From positions 1 to 64,000 of the forward strand of contig AZLU01000021.1 in assembly GCA_002224055.1 (NCBI GenBank): a stretch of 64,000 nucleotides of DNA. Direction: 5' to 3'. The translations under genes were made by a program, and so were the position numbers. Origin of the DNA: Pezizomycotina sp. ARF18. Lineage: Eukaryota; Ascomycota. Shown in pieces: positions 35,714 to 48,344 of the stretch (positions are counted from its first letter, which is position 1; every line of letters begins with the position of its first letter). The notes under the pieces are model-generated. The model had not been told where the DNA came from, searched no databases, and was given only the letters and a program-made list of their open reading frames with translations.

Positions 35714-35714
<1 letters not shown>

Positions 35715-35746
<32 letters not shown>

Positions 35747-35747
35747 T
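35715..35747. repeat. (ATT)n microsatellite
   Basis: About eleven ATT units. Confidence 0.9.
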
Positions 35748-36290
35748 TCCTTGCTTCGCTTGTATTATTGTGGTGGATCCTGTTAGTGAGAAAACGGCGT
35801 CTAAGTCGCTGTGTGTTTGTGAGGGGATTGATATTTAAACGAAGGCCTGTGCCTGAAAGTCTTGGAAAGTATATGATATAACAATATATAAAGACGAAAA
35901 AAAAAAAAAGGATTCGACAAGAAAGTGGCGATGCTAGATATATATCGCGATCACAGTATGGTGATAAGATAAATAAATAATTTATTCTGCGGACGAGTCG
36001 GATGATAAAAAAAATTTAATCAGTGGCTGGCCGAGGACCGTTCCCTACCAGAGACTTTATTGACGAGAGATTACAAAATAAAATAATCAGTAATAAGTAA
36101 TCTGTTCTATTATATCTCCTAGCGCTATGCAGACTCATAATTCATAATCTCCAATCCCCGGGACAAAGCAGCTGAAAAAAAAGAGAGAATTACAGGTAGC
36201 ATTTCTTGCCGTTTAAACCCCGGCGGTACCTTCCGAAGTTATTACAGCATTCCTGGGTATTATCGCTCCGTTAAGGACCGGGGTTGTCTG

Positions 36291-36316
36291 TTTTTTTTTT
36301 TTTTTTTTTTTTTTTT
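36291..36316. repeat. T26 homopolymer
   Basis: 26 uninterrupted T, in the spacer upstream of erdS. Confidence 0.9.
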
Positions 36317-36643
36317 CCAGCGCACAGTGGTACGCTGACATAACGCATACCGAAAGCTTATCTACCCAGCCTTGGAAAAGAAAGAAACGTGTAGGTTAGG
36401 TACCTCACTCGACGGTAATTTAGTTTCCCCTTCTTCGGACAGGGGATGCCCGTATATTCCGCTTAAAAAAAGAGACTCATGAACTATTTTTTAGTGGTGG
36501 TCTGTTAATTGTTTTGGGGTTTTTTTTTTGCACACGGTACATCGCCGATGCGGCGTAATAGGTGACATCATTGCGTCCATGGGGTTACAAAAAGGTACAC
36601 TAAGCAAGGACCTAGGAGTCTAATGCATGGAACGGATTTCCAA

Positions 36644-36670
36644 GCACACACACACACATACACACACACA
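36644..36670. repeat. (CA)n microsatellite
   Basis: CA repeat with one ATA interruption. Confidence 0.9.
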
Positions 36671-39430
36671 GATGTCGTAGAGAAGCCTGTGCTATAATGT
36701 CTTTTTCGCCTGTTGTAAGTCTTTCTTTATCCAGCAAATGAACAGACCCTGATTCCGTGATAGGGAGGGCAGGGGGTTTTCAACAACGGGCGTATTTTAA
36801 CCACTCATGCCATTTCTTATTGGGTCGGAGGCGATCGGAGGCGATCGGAGGCGAACAAAACGTAAGTATCGACGAAAGTCAACCCCCAAAATTGGAAAGC
36901 ATGACAGGCTCGTGAAGACACCTCTGAGCCTCCAAGAAAAGGATAGTAACCAAGTGCCAACGTCTTCCTTGTCGCACTGAGTGGCGTCAATATTAATGAT
37001 TGTGACGTTAATTTAATAGCAAAAAACGTCACGAATATATGGGGAAGCTTGGGAAGGCCGATCAAGGAGGCGACGGTTTGTGTCGCGTCTCACTTTGCAC
37101 CAGCCACACTGCCACGAGGCAGGAGTAGCGATATGCTGGTGGTATAATTTGTTTCGTAATGAAGGCTCGATAAAGGTTGAGACGAATTGGCTTTCTTGCG
37201 ATCTTCTGGGAGGTTTGCGAAATTCTAAAGTGAGTATCGGTTAATCACGAGGTTCAATCGGAGATTCATTGATCAATGGTAACTGATAGCCACTTACTTC
37301 ATATGTAACTTCTCTCTTGCTCTATCTCTATCCCCGAAAACTAAAAATCTTCGAATGACCAGGCGTTGCCGAAGAAATTTCTCGTACGAAGAAACCCCGC
37401 GCTAAATCCTCCTCTTCTCTGCAGAAAAATAATATTAGTTTCTTTGCTAGCAAAAGGTAGTTTTATGCTAGAGCTTCGGGCGAACCCTATCCCAGGCGGA
37501 ACTCCAATTTTTGACCGGATAAGGAAAGATAATTGCCAGTTTTGAAAAGGAAAAAGGACGAGCCGCTTCCAGTCAAAGTTGTCAAAGGACCTTTGAGCTT
37601 TTTTCAGGTCCCCGGCATTAATTACTCTTAAGTATAATCAATTAGAAATCGTTGCCGTTTAATGGAGGGGAGAGGAAGGAAAAAAAAGACACTTACTCTC
37701 AGTACAATGTTGAAACCCGGAACTCCCGGCTACGGCACCATTTCCGAATGTTTCTATGAGCATTTTCCGCGGTCCACGGTCAGCAAAAAAAAAAAAAAAA
37801 AAGCTGCAAAAGCAGAGCTGCAGCTGCAAGTAAGTCGAAAGCTCCTCCAATCCCGAAACGACAACCGCGGAAGCAACAGACGGTGCTCAATTTCGGCCGT
37901 CAATCAGTGCTCAAGAAAGCTGCATGGATTGAAAGTTTTTTTGTCACTTTCGTTTCTAGAGGTTTCTCCTTTGTCCGTGGGACCCATGGCCATTTTGGCG
38001 CTCCTCAACTTCCGTCTTGATCTCGAACTTTGCCCACGATCAGTCCCTGGGTATACGACGTTGCAAAAGCTCAAGGGAGTGCCCATGTTCGAACTTCGAA
38101 AGGACCCTAAAACCTCCGATTTTAGCGAACAAAATAGCAGAACTTTATGCTTGCCAAAAGCTTGTCCACAGCCTGCCAGCTTCCCCAGAATTTCAGTGAG
38201 GTGTTTTTGTTTGCGAGGTAGAATGAGGAAAGAGGATAGATAGACCTTCAATCGCAGAGAGCTACGGTATAAGCCACAAAATATTCGTCAGTACATTATA
38301 TATATATCAAATGCAAAGGATAAAGACGGCGGGAGAAAATAAGCGCGAACAAATACGGTGTAGCACCGTAAACAAAACCGAGGTTCCATGTTCGCAGTGC
38401 GCGATTTATACGTTGTGATATCCACGTGGAGACGAAGATGGCGCAGGAGGTTACGGCTTCGAAGATAGCTTATGGATACCGACGAAATTCCTTTGAGATT
38501 TTGATCCGGTCCGTATCCCTGCTAGCTGCTAAGCCTTGTTTCCGAGATGAGCGGGAAAGGTCTGAGATCTTGTGCTTTGTGTATTCCCAGACCATCTACA
38601 GGGCAGTTTCGGCCGCCCTTTTGGGCATAGCTGCACTAGATTTCGTAAGATATTGGAGCTGTGGTTTTGTAGCCAGTACGTATGCAGCAGCACATAGATT
38701 CGATCCATCCCTGTGAAATCGCGTGGTAAGCTTAAGAGAAGAGGTTTGACTGAGGATTGCATTGCTTGCAGCGTTGCGATATCTGATCGAAGAGGAATGA
38801 TGGTAGTATTGTGCTTGGGTTTGAAGGAAAGGGCGGTATAGAGATCGAGGGAACAGTAGAAGGAAGTATCGAAGTACGAAGCCAGTTAGTTACCTACCCA
38901 CTTGAGATATGAAGCGATCATAAGATCTCGAGGAAAAATTTAAAAGAAGAAAAGAAAGGAAAAAGAAAAGGAGGGTGGAATTAATGGGATATATCCAAAT
39001 GGGGAAGTTCTTGAATGAAGAGATGAAAATAGCAACTTCCTAAAACAGCAATAGCTTTCCAAATTAGACAATAATAAATGGGGATATTTGTTAAAACCAC
39101 CCTCACAAAATACGATGATGATTATGGCAGTCATCGTCGTCGTTCTGGGAAAAAGCTTTTTTTTTTTTTTTTTTTTTTTTAAGTGTTCTCTATTTCCATT
39201 CATTATTAATAATTTAGAAACCTACATCATGAATGCATCAAAGGTACTTATTTACTTAATTAATCTTTTCCTCCTCTGAAACCATGTTTTTTTTATCCTC
39301 TAAAGCCTCTACATCGTGACGAGAAATAATTTAAACCCTCACGCTTTTTCATCCTTCTTTTTTTATTCCCCCCAAGTCCTTTGTACGGGTTACCCTTCCT
39401 TTGCCGCTTTTTCTCTCTATCCTTCTTTTG

Positions 39431-42271
39431 TTAATCCTTTGTTAAGGACGTATGAGCTCTGTCTGGCTTGTTGTTCAGAGAAATGTCACCCCTTTCCCTA
39501 GAAACGGACCGTCTCCTCATGTTGGCATCCTGCTCTTCTTCATTACCCATGATCCGTCTCTCTCCGGGAAGTTGGATGGCCGCATCAATAGCCACGGGGA
39601 GACCACGGTGCCGACCACGGAGCATCACGGCCGCGAGGATCAGCTTCGACAGCTTGTGCCACTCGCCGCAGAAGGAATAATCAACGTTGGGGAACCCTAT
39701 GGATATGCCGACGCAGCCGTAGCCAGAAACGACTGGTCGAACAGATAGAGTCAGCTTACGTCTCGTCCATCAAAATACAATGGGAAAGATAAATAAATAC
39801 GAACTTTCAAAAATCACGTTGAACACCGAGAAGTTTACGGGATCGCTTTCGAACCGGTCGGTCTCGACGATGAGGATGCCGAAGACGGCCAGGGCCAGCC
39901 ACCAGAGATCGTGAGCCAACTGAGCGCGGATCTGGTGACGGATGAAGTAGTGGCCGGGCGTCTTCTTGCACGCCTCCTAGCGTGGTCGCCGCTGCCACCC
40001 TTAGCGACGGACCCGTCGGTGCTCGGTTCTGAGTACGTGCCGTTATCTTCTGGTCGTTCTCGTAGTCGTCCGAGTCGGTCCGTTCGGAGTATATGCCGAG
40101 GGACCTTTCTTCGTACATGTTGGTGTTCCTAATCGCGACGGCGACGGGGTAGACGGATATGTACATCCTGGAGCGAGGGGTAGAAACATGTGAGTAGGGG
40201 TATTTCAAGGGGCGTGAAGTCACTTGACAGAGGGAGAACTAACATGATGACATAGAGAAGCTGCAGACTAATCCTTATATTTGGGATCGCAACCACGTAG
40301 AAGCCCCCACAGCGGACAGCAATAGCTTGGAAGAGGCCGTCAATGATGATTCAGAGCGGGAAAGGTAATCCAGTTTTCGGTTTCCGATCTTTCGAGTGGG
40401 GAAAAAAGAACGTATCAGCATATTCTACACTGTCCGGTAAGGGCGTAACGAGGAGGTATCCCTAACATTAAGTAGCTTAAACATAACCCAGTCGTCCCGT
40501 TCAAGCAAAAAACAGATGCCAAAAGCCACCACGTCTGACGCCTCTTGAACAGATTCGTGTAACACCGACGAGGATGGTCCAGAAGGAACGTGACGGTCTC
40601 CAGCAGCCTAACCTTCCTCGATCTCGGGTTCACGGGCGATCTGCTGACCTGTCCCTTCGAACAAGTCTACCCAAAGTTTTCTGCATGGTCCAGAGGATGA
40701 GACGCAGAAACACCGGGTAGCTTTGACTCCATTAGCCCAATGAAACCCTGCATTAAATGTGCTAGTCCGCGGCAATAGCAAGAAACTTACCATGTGTTTC
40801 CTGCAAGGATCAACAGGCCCATTATGAGCAGCACATACCAGTCGCCACTAAACACGGTCATGTTCTGATCGATCAAGCTCATACCGTTGTTGTTGAACGC
40901 GCTGATCGCGTTGAAGGTACTGAGCCAGAACGTTCCGACGTAAGCGGTGGGCAAGCCCTGGCCTCCTTCAACACCCTTACAACCTCGGGCCTGCGTACAG
41001 TGGTGTACGCCCAGAGCATGATGCTTCCGATGCCTTGAAGAGGATGAAATATGCCGGCACTAGTACGCCAACAGGGTGAGCGCGCGAAACTCGACTCCGC
41101 CCAGCTCGATGCGCTGCGAGGGTGTCAGGTTAGAGAATTGCGAGTTTTCTCGCTACGGTCGGCGTGAAAGAAAGGTACGGCATTCTAGAGATGGTAGAAG
41201 CCTGCGTGCCGGGGATGCGCGCCGTCTTCTCAGTTCGGTCGGCGGCTGGTCCGGAGACGCAAGGCGAAGAGTTCCTGGTGGCGTACCAGCAAGAGTGTTA
41301 GCAAAAACAAAATCAGAATGGGAAACGCGTTAGAACGAGATGAAAGATATCATTGCCGCATACCCGACCGACGCCTTTGAGCATTCCTGGCGAACGCGAC
41401 GTGGATAGTGTCTGGCCGCCTCTAGCGGTCACAGACGCAGCCGCAGTGGTCGGTCGCTCGTCGTGCTCGTCATCGATTATTGCGGACTCATTGTGCCTAT
41501 CATCAGCAACGGTCGGCCGCGCAGCTGGACGGAAATCATTGAGGACTTGGATACGGCCTCGTTGCTCTGCTGTGACGTGATCCGCTGCGACTTCGTGTCC
41601 GCTGGGCGGATGCCTGCCCTCAAGGCCGAAGCACCCCTGTGAGCTGCCAGAGCCTTCGCTTGAAAGTGGCACGGCGAAGGTGGACGACGAATATAGATAC
41701 CCATATAGCCGACCCAAGCAGCGTCAGGAGGTAGAGATTATTTGTTGGAATGTCGTGAGAGACGATAGGTTCACCTGCGTGACGATAACGGATTTCCAGT
41801 TCAGCCTTGAACGACAAATCATGAGTGCGGGGAGGAAGGGGGTAAGAATTCCCCCTCTCAAAACAAGTTTTTGTCATTTTTTCGCAGTGTGCGTGTGTTT
41901 ATCCCCGCTGACGCCGTCAACTCTTCCAAGCGAAAAATTTTAAACACAACGGAGGCCATTAAAAATAGGAAAAAAAAATTTAAACATTTCAAAACGAACC
42001 GTATTGAGGCCGGCAAGCGTCATCGCGCTGACGCTGAGGAAATAGGCATCAATGTACGCGAGGGACCATTGTGGCGTTGACGAGACGTACAGGATGATGC
42101 TGGCGAAGAGGGTCGTGAACAGGAAGTACATCCAGTGGTACGTTATGAAATCTCTGTGGAAAGTGAAGTTTTCGAAGAACAGGACCATGAAGGTGGCAAC
42201 AGCCCTAACACCTTGCTCTTCGCAGAGGAGAGCCTCAAGCAAACGCCTTTTACGTTGTCTAACAGACCCAT
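39431..42271 (-). CDS. TRK-family potassium transporter
   Basis: Plasma-membrane K+ uptake protein built of four M-P-M hairpins. It starts MGLLDNVKGVCLRL. TM1 is ITYHWMYFLFTTLFASIILY, P-loop 1 is DAYFLSVSAMTLAGLNT, with its selectivity Gly, joined over an intron of about 42001-41775 to VNLSSLTTFQQII, then LLTLLGSAIWVSIFVVHLRR. The polar loop is short (about 41.4-41.65 kb). GVEFRALTLLAY and VPAYFILFKGIGSIMLWAYT follow, P-loop 2 is NAISAFNNNGMSLIDQNM, then DWYVLLIMGLLILAGNT. A loop with FLLDHPRRCYTNLFKR follows, then the fourth filter VVSAYGCVGISIGFPNVDYS and the typical end MLRGRHRGLPVAIDAAIQLP, with TAA at 39431-39433. The long inner loop seen in yeast Trk1 is much reduced. Many frame changes. 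The family is certain; which paralogue is not. Confidence 0.9.
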
Positions 42272-43278
42272 TTTGGAGTGATGATGGAGGGAGGAGAGAA
42301 ACGCGAGCGGTGATGTTTCGCAAAAAGGTTAGTTTCGTGGCCGTTTTTCTTCTTCATATATGGTGGGTGATCAGGGGTGGAGTTTGTTGAGAGAAGTCGA
42401 AAAATAAGTGAGCAAGAGGAGAAAAAAAAAAAAAAAAGAGTTACGGAATAAGAAGCAGCTGATCTTACGAGAGAAAAAAACGAACAAAAGTAAGAAAAAT
42501 TTATGAGCCCGGAGCTTTTTTTTAGTACTTGCTTTTGCTTTTGCGTTAGTCCTAGACTCCTAGTCGCTTCGCATCCGGTAAAATTGGCGAGACATGCAGG
42601 TTGCAGAAGGAAGGGAGATCCTTGGAATGCCTTGGAAGGTCATCCTCTATGATCTCTGAGACTTCGGGAACGCCGTTTTACTTCTAATCTCAACCAACGA
42701 TATCGTGACACCATTATTCTGGGACATACATATGCGAAGGAGTGTCTATAGCGTCATTAGATGTCAATTCAGCCTATGCTCTACTATTATGCATCGATAG
42801 AACATGACAGCTTCGCCCGTCTTGGTACTTCCTAAGGTATATTAAAGACTAATAATTCAGGTAAGGTGCCGTTTTCTTATATACAGAATACTACTACTTA
42901 TATACTTAATAATATCTCCCTACTTCATACACAAACTATTATATATACAAGAATGATTGGGTATTAACTACTAAGAAAAGGTATATCGCGAAGTGCGAAA
43001 AAAAAAAGAATACTAGAGGCATATATTTACAGAAGAATAGAAAGGTATTGAAAAGAAAGAATTCGAATGATAGAAGGAGAAGCAGGGTGTAAGCGCCGCC
43101 CAGATGCACGAACAACCCCACCTCTCCAAGAAGGAAACCGCTTTCGAAAAAACCATGCAGAACTAATGCAAGAACCGAAAAATAAGGAAGAAGTGATAAG
43201 TTGCAAGCTTAAGCCAAGGGGGTATCAATAATAAAGATGTCAGAAAAAATAAAAGAAACAATAAATGTCACAGAATCG
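42272..43278. other. Spacer upstream of the TRK gene
   Basis: AT-rich, with TA-rich stretches near 42880-42950. It holds the TRK promoter and the 3' end of the Vps62-like gene. No gene seen. Confidence 0.5.
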
Positions 43279-44597
43279 CTAGGCTTCGATGCTAAGATCT
43301 TTAGGACGGTATCTCTTCTTCAGGGTACGGATCGGTAGGATAACGCACTCCTCGCCGTCGGGGCAGACTCTCGTCCTGTTGAGATTCTTGCGGGTCGGCC
43401 CCGTGGGGCCGTCGTCCCACTTGCGCTGGCCGAACAGCTCGTACTGGCCCTTGGCGCCGTTCGGGTACGCCTTATCACCCCACAGCCCAACAAAGTTGAG
43501 CCACGACACCGGCAGCTCCGGGTTCTCGGCGGCCGCGGAGAACTGCGCCGACTTGGCGTCCCACCAATAGTACATTGGCTGCGTGAGCAGGGGATCCAGA
43601 GCGTACCCTTGTCGGTCTTGTCGACGACAAAACCGGCGGGGAGGTTGAACGGTAAGGGTATGGCATGGTCGTGGCTGCCCACAGTCGAGTAGGTAGCGTG
43701 CGTGCCCGAAGCGACGTAGGCGACGGGTCTTTGCCCTCCGGTATACTTCTCCATCGCTTTGTAGGTGAACGCTTGGCCTCTCGCGTGCTGAGCGGTGTAA
43801 ACGGTCTGCGGGACGCCGTTCTGGAACCGTATCATCATGTGCTCCAGTCCCCGACGTGGTCGCCGAATTCCTTGTTGATGATAGGTATCGTGGTTCCCTT
43901 GTTATATCTGTCCGAAATGAAAAAAATTCCCAAGTCAGAAATCTTTACTAGATGATGCTTGCGATGAAGGAGTTTTGAGAGAGACTTACGAGTAGAAGAA
44001 CATCCAGAAAGCGTCGACGACACCGTTACCTTTGTCGACGATGATTGTGGTGACAGGAGCGGCGGACTTTCCGTTGACGGGTTTCTCGCCGAAGAGCCAC
44101 GGCTGTGTATCCCCATTGATCGCGGGTTGACTTTCGCCGTCAGGTAGACGTTGGTTCCCTTTCCAAACACATTCAGCTGGTCAAGGTTGTCACAGGTGAG
44201 GGCATGCTCAGGGTCTGGGTGTTGATCTGAGCGTAGTCGATCGTCGCATCGCTGTTGTCGATGTGCTTCTGCAGTAACGACGGGAACCATTTTTCTTTCG
44301 AGTACAGCCAGAGTACGGGAGCTTTTTTTTTTTTTTTTATGAAGTTAAGGATCAGTAATATATCCTTTCTACTAAGAATCTATATTGATATTGTGAGCTG
44401 TTGAACATACCATATTGCTTAACGTAGTCTGGTATGTTAGCAGCTGCGCTCTGCGACGATACTCCGGGAACGACTGAAGGTTGGTCGCTCGCGCTCGTGG
44501 AATTCGAAGGCTGGCCTTGGATATAGGGAGCCGCATACGTGAGGGGAGTGAGGAGGGCGGCCGCCGCTAGTACTAAGGAATGTAATCTTGGGAGCAT
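43279..44597 (-). CDS. Secreted Vps62-like protein
   Basis: The signal peptide is MLPRLHSLVLAAAALLTPLT with probable cleavage after YA (residue 22), followed by a Ser-rich linker. The Vps62 domain is YAPVLWLYSKEKWFPSLLQK, DAFWMFFYS|YNKGTTIP, EFGDHVGDWSTWMIRFQNGV, YTAQHARGQAFTYKAMEKYT, RPVAYVASGTHATYSTVGSH and LPVSWLNFVGLWGDKAYPNG, ending DDGPTGPTRKNLNRTRVCPD before TAG at 43279-43281. Introns are at 44410-44322 and 43989-43908. The first intron ends in 16 A directly before the AG, where a pyrimidine tract would be expected. Vps62 was named for a yeast vacuolar sorting phenotype, but these domains are usually extracellular and their activity is unknown. Frame changes are fewer than in neighbours. 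Confidence 0.85.
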
Positions 44598-46897
44598 GAT
44601 CGCGACCGTTTTTTTTTCGCTTCAAAATCTTGGCCTTTCAAGCGTGTGGGTTATGTATAAAAATATCGATCCGAGGCTATGAGAAAAAACGAAGGTATGA
44701 AGGAAAGAAAGATACATTTTCCTTTTCACGATATTCACGGTTCTACCTTTCATATATACTTATTTTCTATAAGGGCAAGGGGGATTATTTTGCTTCCCGC
44801 TGCATTGCATATAGGCTATAAGGTGTGTCCGTCGCCCCTCCCTCGACTCCCATGCTCCACTGATCCAGGTTGGAACTCCACAATTTGATAATTTCCAACA
44901 TAACGTCGTGCTACCCTGAGACCGATACGACTGACTTACAAACTTAACAAACTTTACAAGATTTAAGATACAAGGGGTTTTCTTCTTTTAATTTTAGCTA
45001 CCGTTCCTGTCATTGTTTGCTTTGAGGGTTGCCTACCTTCCGCATGTGACGGTTCGGAGGACTAACCCGTGATGGTCGATGGGTCGTCTACGGGTGCTCT
45101 GCGGTGCCAGCGTGACCTGATTGGTTACAATCCGCGAGACATTCAAGTTTTCAAGATATTGTAGGGAGAAGGGCCAAGTACCAAGCGGAGCACTACTACC
45201 TCTAGAAGGTTTACGAAGGAAAAGGGGCATAGATTGTTCACGCTTCTATTCGAAAAGAACAAAAAGGAGCGGAAATAACTCTCTTCGAGAAAGATTCAAT
45301 AATAAAAGGAAGACTCTTCCCTTCAAATCAGGCTCGAGTACCTGAGAGTCTGAGACTCCTGCCGAGCAAGCCGAGAAAACGGCGGCAAAGGGTCGTGCGT
45401 GGTGTCCTGCAGGAAATTTCCTGGAGGGACAGAAAGAGATCTAAAGCTTGGCCTTGGCGCGATCGCACCGATTTATTGGCTGCGGGGCTTCCTAACACCC
45501 GAGAGAATACAAAATAAACCTTGTGCCTGAAAGCTATCAGTAGGCGAATCGCAGTTCGCTATTTATGGGTGGAAGGCAGATTTCATCTTAAAAAGATTTA
45601 AAGAATCCACCGAAATCTTTTTGCCTTTCCAGAGTCTTTCATTTTTTTTTTATTTGATCTGGAGACTGGGCATCCAACGAAGATCCCAAGATAAAAAAGT
45701 ATCACAGGTGGGCTCAAAGGGACGAAACCTAAGGAAGACACCGTCGTATTATATCTTTCGTAGTCATGGCCGAGGTACTTGTCTGGCAAGGGGCAAAAGA
45801 TGAAGAAGGCAACGGAAAAACGTTTGTTTTAAAAATGCAGAGGGAGAAAAGGAAAGAGAAGACTTCTATAAAATCCATCTTAAAGGTCGCGCATTGCGAC
45901 ACTGGAAACAAAATGACTGACAGAGTATACGAAAGTCGATCCTGCCGCAAAAATAAAAAGGGAATCAGCTTGAAGACATTCCAGCGACGTCAGGTGTACA
46001 ATACCCTTGGACCCCTACTATGTCGCATCGTCATCGTTGACATCTAACTTTTTAAACGGTTTAGTGACAACTTAAGCGTTCCTTGTCTGCTATTATCAAA
46101 AAAAAAAAAAAAAAAACCAAAGGAGTCGGTGGGCGCGGGGTAAAAGATATATCGATATATCGTGGGACAAAGAGAAATTGTCAAATCCGCCTTCCTTTTT
46201 GATAGCGCGCGACTGGGAGAATAGTAAACCCCCGTGCATGTGAAAAGAGGAGCTTCCCAAAGTTCTTACAGCAACTTAAGGCTGCTACTTCGTTTTTCCC
46301 GCTCTCAAACATTAAACGAAAATCGCCACTAGAGCGGACTGCGAACAAGAGTTTCAATTACTTGCCGCCTTTTCTCGGTCCGGTTAATATATATCAACAA
46401 GTGCTCTTTTGGTGACATCGTTAAAATAGTCAATAAGTTATAACCAGCCTCGGTTGCTTCCGAGAAAAGTGTTGTCCTTCCTATCGCGAACTTCACCCCC
46501 GAAGAAGCCCCGCAAAATGATGTTAGCTGCCGGTTGGTTCGGTTCCCTGTCAACGCACAGACGATTGATATCCTCTATACCATAAGCTTGATGGTGAATA
46601 TAAGCAATATGCATAGACTTTGATTCACAATTCAATCTTAGTGCATATTTCTATTGCTCTATTTCCGGCCTTTCCTTGTTTTACTCCGGTCCGTTTTCCA
46701 ACGGGACATCGTTGGCGATTGTTACGTAATAGAAAGGAGTGGTCTCAGACCCCCCCCTCTCCTCCGTTTCGTATATCCCTGGAAGTCTGACTTGAAAACT
46801 TTAAATATTTTTTTTTGTTTTACACGATCCAGAATTTATTCCTCTCCTCCTTCCAAACAGAGATAGTACTACCACCACTGTCTCGCGCCCAAAAGAC
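44598..46897. other. 2.3-kb divergent spacer
   Basis: Between the Vps62-like and NmrA-like genes, which point away from each other. An A run lies at 46099-46116. A 93-codon lysine-rich frame at 45766-46047 is not recognised. The palindromic TATATCGATATATCG is near 46147-46161. Confidence 0.45.
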
Positions 46898-48344
46898 ATG
46901 ACGGAAAAGAGAAACATTCTAGTAACCGGAGCCACCGGCAAGCAAGGGCGCGCGTGCATTCATGCGCTACTTCACCCGCCTTCGCCTTCGGAATTTGAGT
47001 TTGAATGCCGAGTATTAGCGCTTACGCGGTCTACATCCGGCGCGGCCGCCCTGCGCCTCCTAGAAGCGGAACGCGACGTCGCGGATCGCATTGAATTAGT
47101 AGAAGGCGACTTGGATAAGCCCGACGCCATCCGGAAAATATTCCAAGATACCGAAGGTGGCGTATGGGCCGTCTTTGCGGTCTTAGCTTACCGGGTCTCG
47201 GCCAGGACTCTAGCCAGGAGGAAAAACAAGGGAAGGTACGAAAAAAAAAAAAAAAAAAAAAAAAAAAAACGCTTTTAACCGTCCAAATAAACTAAATTGT
47301 TCTTGAGCTTATACTGACTGGTTTTCATTGTAAGTGTAGATGCTAGCGGACTTTGCGCTAGAGTTTAAAGTTCGCGCGTACATATACTCCAGCGCGATAC
47401 CGACGTGTCCGACGGACACCGCGCTCGACTATTCGCACATGGCGAAGCGCCGAATTGAGATGCACTGCGAGGAGTTGGGGGAGAAAGGGTTAAATTGGAT
47501 GTGAGTTCTTAATAATACTCGCTTATGTTAAAAAAGATATCATTTGTTTATAGGGGGTGTTGATGGTGTGATTTTTCTAGTATCCTCCGGCGGGATTCTT
47601 CATGGAGAACTTCGACGGCGTTTTAGATCGTTGGCGTTACGATAATGAAGCAGGGTCTGAAGGAGGATACTACGCTGATGCTCATCGTCAGTCTCTAGTA
47701 AACCTTTCGATTTTATATCAATATTGAGACGGGTTGTTTTGACCGTTTGCTGATTTTGTGTGACATAGGCGTCGGAAGATATTGGAAATATCGCCGCCGG
47801 CGTTCTAAGGGTAGGTCCCGCCCAAAAACCTTCCTCTTGTCCTTACCTGGAGCCAGCTCTTATCAAGCCAATGTCATTGGTATACTCCACAGAACCCCGA
47901 CCCATTCATCCACAAAGTCCTCTCTGCGACGTCGAGCAGGTCACAATAACGCAGATAATGGATTCTTACGCAAGGGCCACGGGAAAACATATGCCTACCG
48001 TACCCGCAGTGGTCGGTAAACTCCTGCTAAGGATAAACTCCGCAGTTCAGAAGATGTGCGTAAACATCCATCTCTCTACCTACCATCCTACTTGTTTAAA
48101 AAAAAAAATGGATATGGAAACTGATAGATAGCTTTAAATACAAAGTATAAAACAAATCGAACGAAGCCACGAAGCGCGCAGCAACGGAGAGTATCCCGCG
48201 TTTACGTCCGAAGTAGAGCTCGCCACTTCGGTCTGTAAGATGCAGACGTTCTACGAGTGGAAGTTACGCGACAATAGTAAGCCTGAGGCAGAGAAAAGCG
48301 CCGCTGCCACTGAAAGCGGGTGGAACAGATTGTCTCTTTTTTAA
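46898..48344 (+). CDS. NmrA-like NAD(P)-binding protein
   Basis: Atypical short-chain dehydrogenase of the NmrA/HSCARG type, usually a redox-sensing regulator rather than an enzyme. It starts MTEKRNILVTGATGKQGRAC, with the dinucleotide-binding GxxGxxG in GATGKQG. RVLALTRSTSGAAAL, VEGDLDKPDAIRKIFQD and the beta-4 strand GVWAVFAVLAY follow. After intron 1 (47234-47339, holding A29): LADFALEFKVRAYIYSSAIP. After intron 2 (about 47501-47580): ILPPGFFMENFDGVLDRWRY. Then VGVGSEDIGNIAAGVL, VEQVTITQIMDSYARATGKH, and, after an intron near 48056-48160, SNGEYPAFTSEVELATSVCK, ending WNRLSLF with TAA at 48342-48344. There are few frame changes. The catalytic YxxxK is represented only by YSHMAKRR, so dehydrogenase activity is uncertain. 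Confidence 0.88.
47241..47269. repeat. A29 homopolymer in an intron
   Basis: Starts five bases after the 5' splice GT of NmrA-like intron 1. Confidence 0.9.

Larger units (their letters stand above)
34991..39430. other. 4.4-kb stretch without a recognised gene
   Basis: Upstream of erdS. It has (ATT)n at 35715-35747, T26 at 36291-36316, (CA)n at 36644-36670, three copies of GATCGGAGGC-like 10-mers at 36831-36855, and T24 at 39157-39180. A 193-codon plus-strand frame at 37662-38243 contains a lysine run made by an A tract and no domain I know; a 135-codon frame at 35474-35881 contains an isoleucine run made by the ATT repeat. Both are probably chance. Confidence 0.45.

Noticed and set aside
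35474-35881. 135-codon frame with a run of isoleucines
   Set aside because: The run comes from the (ATT)n microsatellite; nothing else is protein-like.
37662-38243. 193-codon plus-strand frame
   Set aside because: Contains a lysine run made by an A tract, no family motif, and an overlapping antisense frame of similar quality; probably chance.
45766-46047. 93-codon lysine-rich plus-strand frame
   Set aside because: No motif, no intron signals, composition typical of AT-rich spacer.
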